Shown here one piece after another: positions 35,952-44,232 of a stretch of 64,000 bases of DNA. The notes under the pieces were generated by a model. That model did not search any database and was not told the origin of the DNA. It worked only from the letters and a program-made list of their open reading frames with translations. Made by a program: the position numbers and the translations under genes. Source of the stretch: Oceanidesulfovibrio marinus (lineage in GTDB: Bacteria; Desulfobacterota; Desulfovibrionia; Desulfovibrionales; Desulfovibrionaceae); NCBI RefSeq assembly GCF_013085545.1, contig NZ_CP039543.1, positions 4,433,322 to 4,497,321 of the forward strand, read 5' to 3'. How positions within the stretch are numbered: the stretch's first letter is position 1; each line of letters opens with the position of its first letter.

Positions 35952-36895
35952 GGCCGAACCTCGAAGAAGCCCTGCGGCGGCAGCGCGCCTCCGATGGACG
36001 CCGGAGACAGCCCATGCAGGCGCTCCAGCAGAAACCGGGCCGAGCCCTCGGCCATGGGACCCCGGAGTATCCGCACGGCGGTCAATGGGGCGGGCTCGTT
36101 TCGTATCTGCGGCCAGAGAGCCGGAGAGGTGTCCTTGACCAGCGCCTTCATGGCCTCGGGGTGGTCCGCGCCCCAGGCATGGGCCTCGGCGTACGCGGAG
36201 CGGAGCATAACCCGCAGACCAGGGTCCGAGGACGCTTCCCCAACGGCGACCAGCGCGCTCAGGCAGAGGTTGGGATGCTCCGGAAACACGTCGCGCCATG
36301 TCTCCCGGAAGTCGAGCCGTTTCCGGGGCCGGGCCTCCAGGCGCGCTCCCCGCAGCACGGCCAGGGACGCGGCCGGCTCGCTCAGAAAGGCGTGCCGCGC
36401 CTTGCCGAGCAGGAGCAGGTTGACGGCCTCCATGGCGTTGCCCGCGTGTCTGGCGCGGTAGCGCAGGCCGGACTCGCCAGCCAGTGTTTGCAGGATCAGA
36501 TCCGGCATCTCCCCGACTCCGAAGGGCAGCAGGATCTCCTGGTCCTGCAGGCCCTGCAGCGTGTCCGGTGAGTCGTCGGCCGAGACGATCCACAAGGGGC
36601 TGGAGAAGAGCCCCACCACAACGGCGGGGATGCCCCTGTTGCGCAGGGTGCAGGCCGTGGCCGTGGTCATGAGCGCCGCGTCTACGGCCTTGGTCGCCAC
36701 AAGCGCGCGGAGTTGGTCCGGCGAGCTCCAGGGAATGAACTCGATGGCCGGGTTGCGGCCCGCCATGATCACCAGGGGCAGTGTCTCGGCAATGGCGGGC
36801 CCGGAGACCCGAAGCGGCCTCTGCCCGGCGGCGTAGGCCGGGCAGGCTGCGAGCGCACACGCCAGGAGCGTGAGCAGAATACGGGGCATGCTCAT
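35948..36895 (-). CDS. ABC transporter substrate-binding protein (NMT1/SsuA-like)
   Basis: A 315-residue periplasmic protein. The signal peptide is MSMPRILLTLLACALAAC followed by PAYAAG; the cysteine could allow lipidation. The mature chain has the type II binding-protein pattern (LVIMAGRNPAIEFIPWSSPDQLRALV, VDAALMTTATACTLRNRG, LLLGKARHAFLSEPAASL). Start ATG 36895 overlaps the methyltransferase stop by 4 bp (ATGA). The ligand cannot be read from sequence. Confidence 0.9.
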   Translation of the reverse strand: MSMPRILLTLLACALAACPAYAAGQRPLRVSGPAIAETLPLVIMAGRNPAIEFIPWSSPDQLRALVATKAVDAALMTTATACTLRNRGIPAVVVGLFSSPLWIVSADDSPDTLQGLQDQEILLPFGVGEMPDLILQTLAGESGLRYRARHAGNAMEAVNLLLLGKARHAFLSEPAASLAVLRGARLEARPRKRLDFRETWRDVFPEHPNLCLSALVAVGEASSDPGLRVMLRSAYAEAHAWGADHPEAMKALVKDTSPALWPQIRNEPAPLTAVRILRGPMAEGSARFLLERLHGLSPASIGGALPPQGFFEVRP

Positions 36896-37941
36896 GCGGC
36901 CAGCCTGCCCGGTTTGCGAAGGATATCCACATGGATTTCGCCGAATGGCGAGACCACTACGCGTTTTTCGTGGCCCGCAAACCCTGCCGCCTTGGCGGCG
37001 TCCGCTACCTCTCCTTCCGCAAAGGAGACGTTCCGTCCTTCCAGGGCGCATGGCAGCCTGGCGAGAACGCATTGGGCCGGCCCGGTGCGCTCGTTTCGCA
37101 AGCCCTCATGGGCGCTGATGAACACGCCGCCGGGGTTCAGGCCCTGGAACAGTCTGCCCATGAAGTCCTGCAACCCCTTGGCGAAGTAAAGGTTGTGGCT
37201 GGCCCAGATCAGGTCGTAGGAGCTGCCGAAGTCGATCTCGTTGTAGTTGCCGGCGCAGCAAGTGACGCGGCCGGTCAGGCCCCGTGACTCGATTTCTTCA
37301 CGCGCAACCTCGATCACCGCGGGCTGGTCGCAGATCACGCCCTCCAGCTCCGGTTTGGAGGCGACGATCTCCATGCAGACCACGCCGGGTCCGCCGCCCA
37401 GGTCGAGCACGCGGCGCATGGCCGGGAACTCCGGCAGGGACGCCGCGATCTCGGCCGCCATCCGGGCTAGCCCGGCGCGCTGATAGCGGGCCAGGTTGCG
37501 GGCGGATCGCCGCCAATGCGCCTCATCGAACTGGCGGCTCTCGTCCGCCTTTTCAGGCGGACCGTCACGCAGCAGCGCCATGAGCTGCGGCAGCTCGCAG
37601 GACTGCATCTTGCCGAGATCCGTGAGCAGCTCGCCGAGATAGGTATCACTTGTGGTGCGCAAATACTCCTGCGCAAGCCGGGTGTTGGCGTAGCGACCGT
37701 CTTTCTTCTCGACCAGCCCCATTGCCGCGAGCCCGTCCAGGAAAAAGCGCAGGTTTTGGGGATGTACGCCCAACCGCGCGGCAAGAACGTCGGGGTCGTC
37801 ACTCTCGTCGAGATGGTCGGCGATCTTCAGCTCGATGGCCGCATCAAGCAGGGTCATCCGAATCGGGCCCAGCAGGCACTCGGTCAGCGGCGCGTAAGAC
37901 AGCGCGCCCGAGAAATCTTCCAAACGTACGGTGTTGCCCAT
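36892..37941 (-). CDS. SAM-dependent O-methyltransferase-like protein
   Basis: A 349-residue protein with GGAGG 10 bases before ATG 37941. The N-terminal dimerisation winged helix (MTLLDAAIELKIADHLDE, LAARLGVHPQNLRFFLDGLAAMGLVEK) is followed by a Rossmann methyltransferase with motif I VLDLGGGPGVVCMEI, acidic motif CDQPAVIEVA and the late motif LNPGGVFISAHEG. This is the architecture of class I O-methyltransferases of secondary metabolism. It begins 2 bp after the receptor stop and ends overlapping the binding-protein gene, so it is built into an uptake operon. It may modify the imported ligand or its precursor. Confidence 0.9.
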   Translation of the reverse strand: MGNTVRLEDFSGALSYAPLTECLLGPIRMTLLDAAIELKIADHLDESDDPDVLAARLGVHPQNLRFFLDGLAAMGLVEKKDGRYANTRLAQEYLRTTSDTYLGELLTDLGKMQSCELPQLMALLRDGPPEKADESRQFDEAHWRRSARNLARYQRAGLARMAAEIAASLPEFPAMRRVLDLGGGPGVVCMEIVASKPELEGVICDQPAVIEVAREEIESRGLTGRVTCCAGNYNEIDFGSSYDLIWASHNLYFAKGLQDFMGRLFQGLNPGGVFISAHEGLRNERTGPAQCVLARLPCALEGRNVSFAEGEVADAAKAAGFAGHEKRVVVSPFGEIHVDILRKPGRLAA

Positions 37942-37943
37942 CT

Positions 37944-40034
37944 TTAAAACCTCCAGGATACGGACACGCCAAAGCTCTGGGGAGCGCCATCCTCCACAAG
38001 GATGTCCCCGGCGTTGTCCTTGACCTTCTTGGTCACATAACGGTTGTCGAAAATATTCTTGCCCCACAGGGCGATGTCCCAGCTTTCCGCGGCATAGCCC
38101 ACGCGGGCATTGAACAGGGCGTAGCCGACCTGGCTCAGGGAGTTCTCCGCATCAAAATATTGCAGCCCCGCGCCGATCAGATCGACCTTGCCGAAGAGGC
38201 CGTTTTCATGGGTGTAGCCCGCGCCCACGTGGTAGTTGAGGTCCGGCGACCAGGGTAGCCGCTTGCCTTCGTACGAGTAGGGCACGCCGTCGTTGACCAC
38301 TGTCCAGTCGTCCACCACGGCATGGCTGTAGCCAAGGCCGCCCGTGAGCTCCAGGCCGGGAAGCGGCCGCGCCTTCAGCTCCAGCTCCACGCCGATGGAG
38401 TGGGCCGATGCCGCGTTGGTGTACTTCCAGACACCGATGCCGCCATTGGGGTCTTCCTCGCGGACCTGCTTGTCGCGGATGTCGATATAAAAGGCAGAGA
38501 TGTTGGCCAGGAGCTTTTTGGAGAACCAGTTGGTCTTCAGGCCGAGCTCATAGTTGGTGGTGTGCTCCGGGTCGTAGAAGAAGGTGCCCAGGCTGTCTGC
38601 GGAGAAGTAGTTGTACCCGCCGGCCAGGAAGCCGTTGGACCAGCTGCCATAGGCCGTGACGTTGGATGTGACGTCCCAGGACAGAGAGACCATGGGCAGG
38701 AGCTCGAAGTAATCCAGCGTCTTGCTGTACGCCTCGAACGCGGCGGCGCCGGTGATGCGCGTCTGCTCGCCGTAAGAGTGGGCGAACTCTCCGCGTAGCC
38801 CGGCGGTGAGGCGGAGGTTCTTGAACAGGGTGTAGGTTGCCTGCCCGAAGAGAGCGTAGTTGGACTCCTGCGCGTCTGTTTCGGTGAAGACCGAGGCCGG
38901 GGACCTGGCGCGGATGCGGTTCATCTGGACATCCATGTCGTTGAGTCCGGCGTACGCCCCGAGGAGCCAGGTGAACGTCTCGTTGTCAGGCGATGCGACG
39001 CGTATCTCCTGGGAGAAGTCGTTCTGATCCAGGTCCATGTCCGAGTAGCCCACGAACGCGGAGGTGCGGTCGAGATCCGAGACAAAGCCGTAGCGGTAGT
39101 CCCTGTAGCTGGTGACGGAGGTGAGCTCGACGGCGTCGCCCTCATACTTGAGGACCATGTGCGGGTTCACGCTGTCCTCGTGGGCCTTGTCCTCGGCGTC
39201 TGACATGACCGTGAACGGGCCCGTGGCGGCCTTGCCGGTGGCGTAGCGCAAGAACCCGATATTTTTTTCGGTGTGGGAGACGTCCAGGCCGAAGCGCAGG
39301 TCGATCTCGCTCGTGGGGGTCAACCGGGCCAGGATGCGGCCCTGCGAGGTTTCGTCCATTCCCGCCCTGTCGTCGTCCTTGTAATCGTTGTCCATGTACC
39401 CGTTGGTCTGGTAGCGCAGGATATCCGCCTTCAGAAAGAAGAGGTCCTTGACCAGGGGCGCGCTCACGCTGCCGCCCAGGCGCACCGTGCTGTAGCTGCC
39501 GTAGTCGGCGAAGACCCTGGCCCGGAACTCGTTGTCCGGCGCCTTGCGCACGATGCTGACCACGCCGGCCTCGCTGTTCTTGCCGTAGAGCGTGCCCTGC
39601 GGCCCGCGCAGCACCTCCAGGCGCTCAATGTCCTGGAACAGCAGGTTCTGCATGTAGGTGAGCGGGTAGGGGACATCATCCACATACAGGCCGACCGGCG
39701 TGTAGAGCGAGGTGTCGTAGCTGGACAGGCCCCGGATAATGATGGAGTCGCCGGATGTGGCGCTTTTCAGATGCACGTTGGGCAGGATGTCCAGCACCTC
39801 GCCGAGCTTCCAGGCGCTCAGCTCCTCGATCTCTACATCCGACACGGTGGAAATGCTGGCGGCGACGTCAACCGCCTTCTGGGTCCGTTTTGTGGCGGTC
39901 ACGGTGACGGGCTGGAGATAGAGCGATTCCATTTCGTGCGTCGAATTGCTCGATTTTTCAGCTTCCTCTGCGGCCAGGGCCATCCCCGGGCAGAGCAGAG
40001 CGAGGGCGAAACAAAAAAACAATATGCGGATCAT
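37944..40034 (-). CDS. TonB-dependent outer-membrane receptor
   Basis: A 696-residue receptor. AGGAGGGG precedes ATG 40034; the signal peptide is MIRILFFCFALALLCPGMALA. The TonB box region is LQPVTVTATKR. The plug domain (about 35-160) has ILPNVHLKSATSGDSIIIRG and IERLEVLRGPQGTLYGKNS. A 22-strand-type barrel follows, ending in GVSVSWRF with the terminal Phe typical of outer-membrane barrels. It imports a bound ligand using TonB-ExbBD encoded in the same operon. A Fur box overlaps its promoter, so iron (or a metal chelate) is the likely cargo. Confidence 0.95.
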   Translation of the reverse strand: MIRILFFCFALALLCPGMALAAEEAEKSSNSTHEMESLYLQPVTVTATKRTQKAVDVAASISTVSDVEIEELSAWKLGEVLDILPNVHLKSATSGDSIIIRGLSSYDTSLYTPVGLYVDDVPYPLTYMQNLLFQDIERLEVLRGPQGTLYGKNSEAGVVSIVRKAPDNEFRARVFADYGSYSTVRLGGSVSAPLVKDLFFLKADILRYQTNGYMDNDYKDDDRAGMDETSQGRILARLTPTSEIDLRFGLDVSHTEKNIGFLRYATGKAATGPFTVMSDAEDKAHEDSVNPHMVLKYEGDAVELTSVTSYRDYRYGFVSDLDRTSAFVGYSDMDLDQNDFSQEIRVASPDNETFTWLLGAYAGLNDMDVQMNRIRARSPASVFTETDAQESNYALFGQATYTLFKNLRLTAGLRGEFAHSYGEQTRITGAAAFEAYSKTLDYFELLPMVSLSWDVTSNVTAYGSWSNGFLAGGYNYFSADSLGTFFYDPEHTTNYELGLKTNWFSKKLLANISAFYIDIRDKQVREEDPNGGIGVWKYTNAASAHSIGVELELKARPLPGLELTGGLGYSHAVVDDWTVVNDGVPYSYEGKRLPWSPDLNYHVGAGYTHENGLFGKVDLIGAGLQYFDAENSLSQVGYALFNARVGYAAESWDIALWGKNIFDNRYVTKKVKDNAGDILVEDGAPQSFGVSVSWRF

Positions 40035-40214
40035 GAACAGGCCCCTCCTGTGTAACTTCCCGTCGATTTGAAGAATTTCATGGCGCCGGAAATCAGGCGC
40101 CGTTATCGACATTGATTTTCACTATCGATACGTCGGGGCAACTGCTCCTGCTAATCCTCGCGGGGTTAATTTTTAGCCCTTGCCGGGACAGGACCCCCGT
40201 GTTGTGCCATCCCA

Positions 40215-40280
40215 TCACGGGCGGCATTCCGGACACGGCGCAGCCATGGCGCGGTTTTGAGCACAGCCGCAGCCGGACAC
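40215..40280 (-). CDS. Possible 21-residue Cys-rich leader peptide
   Basis: GTG start at 40280, with GAGGAG 13 bases upstream, which is long spacing. The peptide contains five cysteines in SGCGC near the start and CPEC near the end (ending APCPECRP). It lies inside the presumed receptor leader. It could be a regulatory leader peptide, a metal-binding peptide, or chance. No RiPP-modification enzyme is recognised nearby apart from the methyltransferases. Confidence 0.15.
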   Translation of the reverse strand: MSGCGCAQNRAMAAPCPECRP

Positions 40281-40352
40281 GTTAAAGGCCCGGCTCCTCT
40301 GGAACGATGCCGCAGGCAGCGGCGACACAGGCAACGATCTCTTGGTTCTGTC

Positions 40353-40381
40353 TGTATATGGAAATATAATGATATTGACAA
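40353..40381 (-). promoter_or_regulatory. Sigma-70-like promoter of the TonB receptor operon
   Basis: Minus strand: TTGTCA (40381-40376), exactly 17 bp, then TATACA (40358-40353). The -35 box lies inside the Fur-box match at 40371-40389, so Fur binding would block it. Confidence 0.65.
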
Positions 40382-40389
40382 TCACTCTC
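40371..40389. promoter_or_regulatory. Fur box
   Basis: GATATTGACAATCACTCTC matches the classical 19-bp GATAATGATAATCATTATC at 15 positions. It lies between the divergent receptor operon and AraC gene and could control both. For the AraC gene, a TTGACA at 40375-40380 lies in the same site but no good -10 follows. Confidence 0.65.
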
Positions 40390-40423
40390 AATTGATCTAG
40401 CCAGAAAAAAACGAGCAATCACC

Positions 40424-41407
40424 ATGAAATACACGATGAATGTCCAAAGCAATGCGCAGTCGCGCGACCACCGGGTAGACTACCGGGTCAACAGCGCGGA
40501 TGGCGTCCTGTCCGACCGCAGCCGGGTCATCCATTTGCGGCCCGAGCTGATCCTCAACGTCTCGGACGTTGCGCCGAGTGCGGAAGGCACCTTTCGTTTC
40601 GAGATCGAGCAGGCCCCCATCCAGTTCGGTTTCGTCATCTCGGGAGCCAACCGCATCACCTACCACGACGGTAAGCTGCGCGGGGAGACCGAGGTCGTGG
40701 AGGGCGGCAGCAGCGGCATTTTTTACTTCGCCCAGACCTCCGGGGTCATTGACAGCGTGCGCTCGACCGGCGTCTGCACGTTGAGCATCCTGACCACGCC
40801 CCGTTTCGTGGAGGAGTATCTGCATATTCCAAGTAAGGCGCTTCCCGCCGAATTCCGCGGTATCCTGGCGGATCAGCCCACACAGTTCCGCTGGTCCGCC
40901 AACCCCCATCCCGCCAAGAGCCACATACTTTCCCATATTTTGTACGACCGGTTCCGCGGCCCTGTGCATCGCCTGTTCCTGGAGAGCCGGGTCCTGGAAC
41001 TCATGGCCATGCAGCTGGAGGAGTGCCTGGGGCAAGGGGCCGGCATTCAGTCTGAGACGGTTCGTCTCACCCCTGCCGATATGGAGAGAGTCCGGGCCGC
41101 CCGCGACGAGCTTGTCCGGGATATTGAAAATCCTCCAACCCTTGTGGAGCTGGCAAAGGCCGTGGGCATGAACGAGAAGAAGCTGAAAAACGGCTTCAAG
41201 CAGGTTTTCGGAAAGCCTGTGTTCGCCTACTACCGCGATTACAGGCTGGACAAGGCGCGGGAGCTGCTGGAATCGAACGCCATGACCGTGACCGAGGCGG
41301 CGTACAGCATCGGCTATCTGAGCCTGAGCCACTTCAGCCGGGCCTTCCGCCGCCGCTTTGGGCTCAACCCAAAGGAGTACTCGCGGATTTTTGGTCGGAT
41401 TTCGTGA
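40424..41407 (+). CDS. AraC-family regulator, PchR/siderophore type
   Basis: A 327-residue regulator. The N-terminal ligand domain (about 1-190) resembles PchR-like proteins, with a GIFYFAQTSGVIDSV segment. The C-terminal double helix-turn-helix is NPPTLVELAKAVGMNEKKLKNGFKQVFGKP and LDKARELLESNAMTVTEAAYSIGYLSLSHFSRAFRRRFGLNPKEY. PchR-type proteins activate siderophore uptake genes when the loaded siderophore reaches the cytoplasm. It is divergent from the receptor and shares the Fur-box region. I recall similar regulators beside TonB clusters in Desulfovibrio (named foxR there). Confidence 0.9.
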   Translation: MKYTMNVQSNAQSRDHRVDYRVNSADGVLSDRSRVIHLRPELILNVSDVAPSAEGTFRFEIEQAPIQFGFVISGANRITYHDGKLRGETEVVEGGSSGIFYFAQTSGVIDSVRSTGVCTLSILTTPRFVEEYLHIPSKALPAEFRGILADQPTQFRWSANPHPAKSHILSHILYDRFRGPVHRLFLESRVLELMAMQLEECLGQGAGIQSETVRLTPADMERVRAARDELVRDIENPPTLVELAKAVGMNEKKLKNGFKQVFGKPVFAYYRDYRLDKARELLESNAMTVTEAAYSIGYLSLSHFSRAFRRRFGLNPKEYSRIFGRIS

Positions 41408-41490
41408 GGCAGGGGACAGATTAACAGGTGCGCCAGGGGCATGCCGGCAATGCGCTGAACGGCGGGCTCCGATCCCGCTTCCAGTCCGGC

Positions 41491-42438
41491 TCAGCAGACC
41501 CGTTCGCAGCGCACGGCCCGGTTGGGCTCGAACCCCACAAGCGAGGGCAGGGCGTTTGTGCAGTTTGCGCTCGCCAGAGGGCAGACCGACGCCAGGGGGC
41601 AGCCCCGGTTTGCGGCAGCCTGATTTGCGGCTGCTTGGTTCTCCAGGCCGCTTGCGCGCGCACCGGCATGAATCCCTTCATCCACAGCGTCGAGCAGCAG
41701 GCGCGTGTAGGGATGGGCCGGGTTGCGAAACACGTCCTCGGCCGGACCGGTCTCCACGAACACGCCGCCAAGCATGACCGCTACCTCGTCGGCCAAGGCC
41801 CGGACCGTGGCCAGATCGTGGGAGATATAGAGGTAGGCCACGCCGTCCCGTTTTTGGAACTCGTTGAGCTGGCTGAGAATCTGGGCCTGGACCGAGCGGT
41901 CCAGCGAGGCCACGGGCTCGTCCGCGATGACCAGCTCCGGCTCCAACGACATGGCCCGCGCCAGGCCGATGCGCTGTCGCTGCCCGCCGGACATCTCGTG
42001 CGGATGCCTGGGTAAAAGATCCGGGGTCAGCCCCACCATGTCCAGCATCTCCGGCAACCGCTCCCTGGACTGCACGCGGGAGCTGCCGTGCAGGCGCATG
42101 GGCTCCAGCAGCAGCTCCTCCGCCGTCAGGTTCGGGTTGAGCGAGCCGTCGGCGTCCTGGAAGATCATCTGCAGCCTGCGCCGGAGCTGCTTGCGGGGCC
42201 ACGCCGTTATCGTCTGTCCGGCAAACATGACCGCCCCGGCGTCCGGCCTGAGCAGACCGGCAACCAGCCGGGCCAGGGTGGTCTTGCCGCAGCCGGACTC
42301 GCCCACCACGGCCAGGGTCTTGCCCGGCTCGATGCGGAGCGAGACGTCGCGCACCGCCGTGGTCACGTGGCTGCGCAGCAGACCCGCTTTGAAGGTCTTG
42401 CCCACGCCGTCGACCTGAATCACTGGTGGTTGTGGCAA
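41491..42438 (-). CDS. Oligopeptide/nickel-type ABC ATPase 2 (DppF/NikE type)
   Basis: About 315 residues from TTG 42438, which has GGAGG seven bases upstream; GTG 42423 is an alternative. Walker A is VVGESGCGKTTLARL, Q-loop IFQDADGSLNPNL, signature MSGGQRQRIGLARAM, Walker B LVIADEPVASLD, then YISHDLATVRALAD. The C-terminal oligopeptide-transporter extension (NPAHPYTRLLLDAV, then a Cys-containing CPLASVCPLASANC) is typical of OppF/DppF. It overlaps the previous ATPase gene by 19 bp. It is the last gene of the NikABCDE-like operon. Confidence 0.92.
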   Translation of the reverse strand: MPQPPVIQVDGVGKTFKAGLLRSHVTTAVRDVSLRIEPGKTLAVVGESGCGKTTLARLVAGLLRPDAGAVMFAGQTITAWPRKQLRRRLQMIFQDADGSLNPNLTAEELLLEPMRLHGSSRVQSRERLPEMLDMVGLTPDLLPRHPHEMSGGQRQRIGLARAMSLEPELVIADEPVASLDRSVQAQILSQLNEFQKRDGVAYLYISHDLATVRALADEVAVMLGGVFVETGPAEDVFRNPAHPYTRLLLDAVDEGIHAGARASGLENQAAANQAAANRGCPLASVCPLASANCTNALPSLVGFEPNRAVRCERVC

Positions 42439-43373
42439 CGCACTCCTCCGTTCAGCGGTGGCAGCACGGTCGCACAGGCCCCCCCGGAGTAGACGCAGCG
42501 GGGCTGGAACCGGCAGCCTTCGGGCAGATCGGTCAGGGCCGGGGCCTGCCCCGGAATGGGCCGGGGCGTTCTGCCGTCCATGGCCTGGCGCAGGGCCTGG
42601 GCGTAAGGATGTCTGGGGGTGCGCAGAACCCGGTCGGCCGGTCCGGTTTCCAGCATCTGCCCCGCGTACATGACCGCGGCCGTATCGCACAAACTCCGCG
42701 CCGCGTCCCAGTCGTGGGTGATGCAGAGGCAGGCCGCGCCGGTCTCGTCCAGGCACTCGCGCAGCAAGGACAGGATGCCGAGGCGCACCGTGGGATCGAG
42801 CGCCGTGGTGGGCTCGTCAGCCACCAGAAGCCTGGGGTCCTTGGCCAGGGCCATGGCGATCATCACACGCTGGCGCATGCCGCCGGAGAACTGGTGCGGA
42901 AACAGGTGGTACCGTTTTCCGGCTTCGGGGATGCGGACCATGTCCAGAAGCCTCAGGGCGCGGCGCTTGGCTGCGGACCTGGAGCCGCCGCGGCTGAGCC
43001 GGACCGCCTCGGCCACCTGCCAGCCGGCAGGGAACAGCGGGTTGAGATAGGCCGAGGGTTGCTCGAAAATCATGCCCATGCCTTGGCGCCGTACGCGCCG
43101 CATCGCTTTTTCGGACAGGCGCAGCACATCCACGCCCTGGAACAGAACCTGGCCGGACAGCCGCGTGCCGGGCGGCAGCAACCGCAGCAGGGCCAGGGCC
43201 AGAATCGTCTTGCCGCAACCGGACTCGCCCACCAGGCAGGTCCGTTCTCCCTGCCGCAGCCGCAGGCTCACGCCGTCCACGGCGCGGACCACGCCGGCCG
43301 GGCTGGGGAACTGGACCGTCAGCTCCTGGACGCGCAGCAGATCACCGTTGGTCTTGGATGCGGGCTCGCTCAT
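42420..43373 (-). CDS. Oligopeptide/nickel-type ABC ATPase 1 (DppD/NikD type)
   Basis: A 317-residue ATPase. Walker A is LVGESGCGKTILALALL, Q-loop IFEQPSAYLNPLF (E in place of the usual first Q position), signature FSGGMRQRVMIAMAL, Walker B LLVADEPTTALD. The C-terminal extension has the Cys-bearing region GCRFQPRCVYSGGAC found in Opp/Dpp ATPases, possibly binding an iron-sulfur cluster. It follows the second permease gene by 13 bp and overlaps the next ATPase. Confidence 0.93.
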   Translation of the reverse strand: MSEPASKTNGDLLRVQELTVQFPSPAGVVRAVDGVSLRLRQGERTCLVGESGCGKTILALALLRLLPPGTRLSGQVLFQGVDVLRLSEKAMRRVRRQGMGMIFEQPSAYLNPLFPAGWQVAEAVRLSRGGSRSAAKRRALRLLDMVRIPEAGKRYHLFPHQFSGGMRQRVMIAMALAKDPRLLVADEPTTALDPTVRLGILSLLRECLDETGAACLCITHDWDAARSLCDTAAVMYAGQMLETGPADRVLRTPRHPYAQALRQAMDGRTPRPIPGQAPALTDLPEGCRFQPRCVYSGGACATVLPPLNGGVRCHNHQ

Positions 43374-43386
43374 CTCCGTCTCCTTC

Positions 43387-44232
43387 TCATGCCGCCACCT
43401 GCAGCTGACTCCACGCCGTGAGCCCGCTACGGGGGTCCAGGGCGTCCCGCAGGCTCTCGCCGAGCAGGGTGAAGGCCAGCACGCTCATGGCGATGGCCGT
43501 GGTGGCGGAAAGCGCCACGTGCGGGGCGGTTCCCAGCATGGGCAGCCCCTTGATAAGCATGGTGCCCCACTCAGGGGTCGGCGGCTGCACGCCCAGGCCG
43601 AGAAAGCCCAGGGCCGCCACCTGGATGATCTTGCCGCCGATGCCCAGGGTGGCGATGGTGGCCACAGGGGGCAGCACGCCCGGCAGGATGCAGCGGCGCA
43701 GCACGTACACCGGCCCCGCGCCTATGGCCCGTGTCGCCTCCACGTATCCTTGTTCGCGCAGGCCAAGGGCCACGGAGCGTGCCACTCGCGCGTACTTGGG
43801 CCAGCCAGGCAGGGCCAGGGCAATGACCAGGCTGACCATGCCCGGCCCAAGGATGCTGATGGCGAGCAGGGCCATGACAATGCCCGGAAAGGCGAAAAAG
43901 CAGTCGGCAATACGCATCAGGAGCGCGTCCAGCGGGCGGAAGTACGCCGCGGTTACGCCCAGGACCACGCCGACGACCGCCACGAGCAGCGTGACCGAGA
44001 CAGCCAGGCCCAGGGAGGGCCGCAGCCCGTAGAGCAGGCGGCTGGCCACGCAACGGCCGAGCTTGTCCGCGCCCAGGGGGAACTCTGCGCTCGGTCCCTC
44101 CAGGCGGTGGGCCAGGTGCTGCTTGTCCGGGCTGTGCGGCGCAATGGCCGGAGCAAAGATCGCGCATACCGCCAGGCACAGGCACAGAACCACGCCGGCG
44201 ATCAGGCCGGGACGACGCCACTTAGCCGGCAT
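43387..44232 (-). CDS. Oligopeptide/nickel-type ABC permease (DppC/NikC type)
   Basis: A 281-residue permease with about six membrane helices. The N-terminal cytoplasmic segment leads into LIAGVVLCLCLAVCAIFAPAIAPHSP. The periplasmic HRLEGPSAEFPLGADKLGRC matches the OppC/NikC pattern (HPLGTDxxGRD). The EAA loop is YVEATRAIGAGPVYVLRRCILPGV. It overlaps the upstream permease gene by 11 bp. Confidence 0.93.
   Translation of the reverse strand: MPAKWRRPGLIAGVVLCLCLAVCAIFAPAIAPHSPDKQHLAHRLEGPSAEFPLGADKLGRCVASRLLYGLRPSLGLAVSVTLLVAVVGVVLGVTAAYFRPLDALLMRIADCFFAFPGIVMALLAISILGPGMVSLVIALALPGWPKYARVARSVALGLREQGYVEATRAIGAGPVYVLRRCILPGVLPPVATIATLGIGGKIIQVAALGFLGLGVQPPTPEWGTMLIKGLPMLGTAPHVALSATTAIAMSVLAFTLLGESLRDALDPRSGLTAWSQLQVAA

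Larger units (their letters stand above)
40035..40423. other. 389-bp divergent control region with long receptor leader
   Basis: Separates the receptor from the AraC regulator. The receptor promoter lies near the regulator end (40353-40381), leaving a leader of about 300 bases. No cobalamin-riboswitch consensus was found in it. It contains a small Cys-rich open frame (40215-40280). Confidence 0.5.

Noticed and set aside
35202-36932. A 576-codon minus-strand frame ahead of the SsuC-type permease
   Set aside because: The first half overlaps the binding-protein gene in another frame and is not protein-like; ATG 35951 overlapping the previous stop is the start.
40035-40350. Cobalamin riboswitch in the TonB receptor leader
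   Set aside because: No B12-box-like AGCCAGGAGACCTGCC or GCCACTG element is visible on the minus strand, and the promoter carries a Fur box instead.
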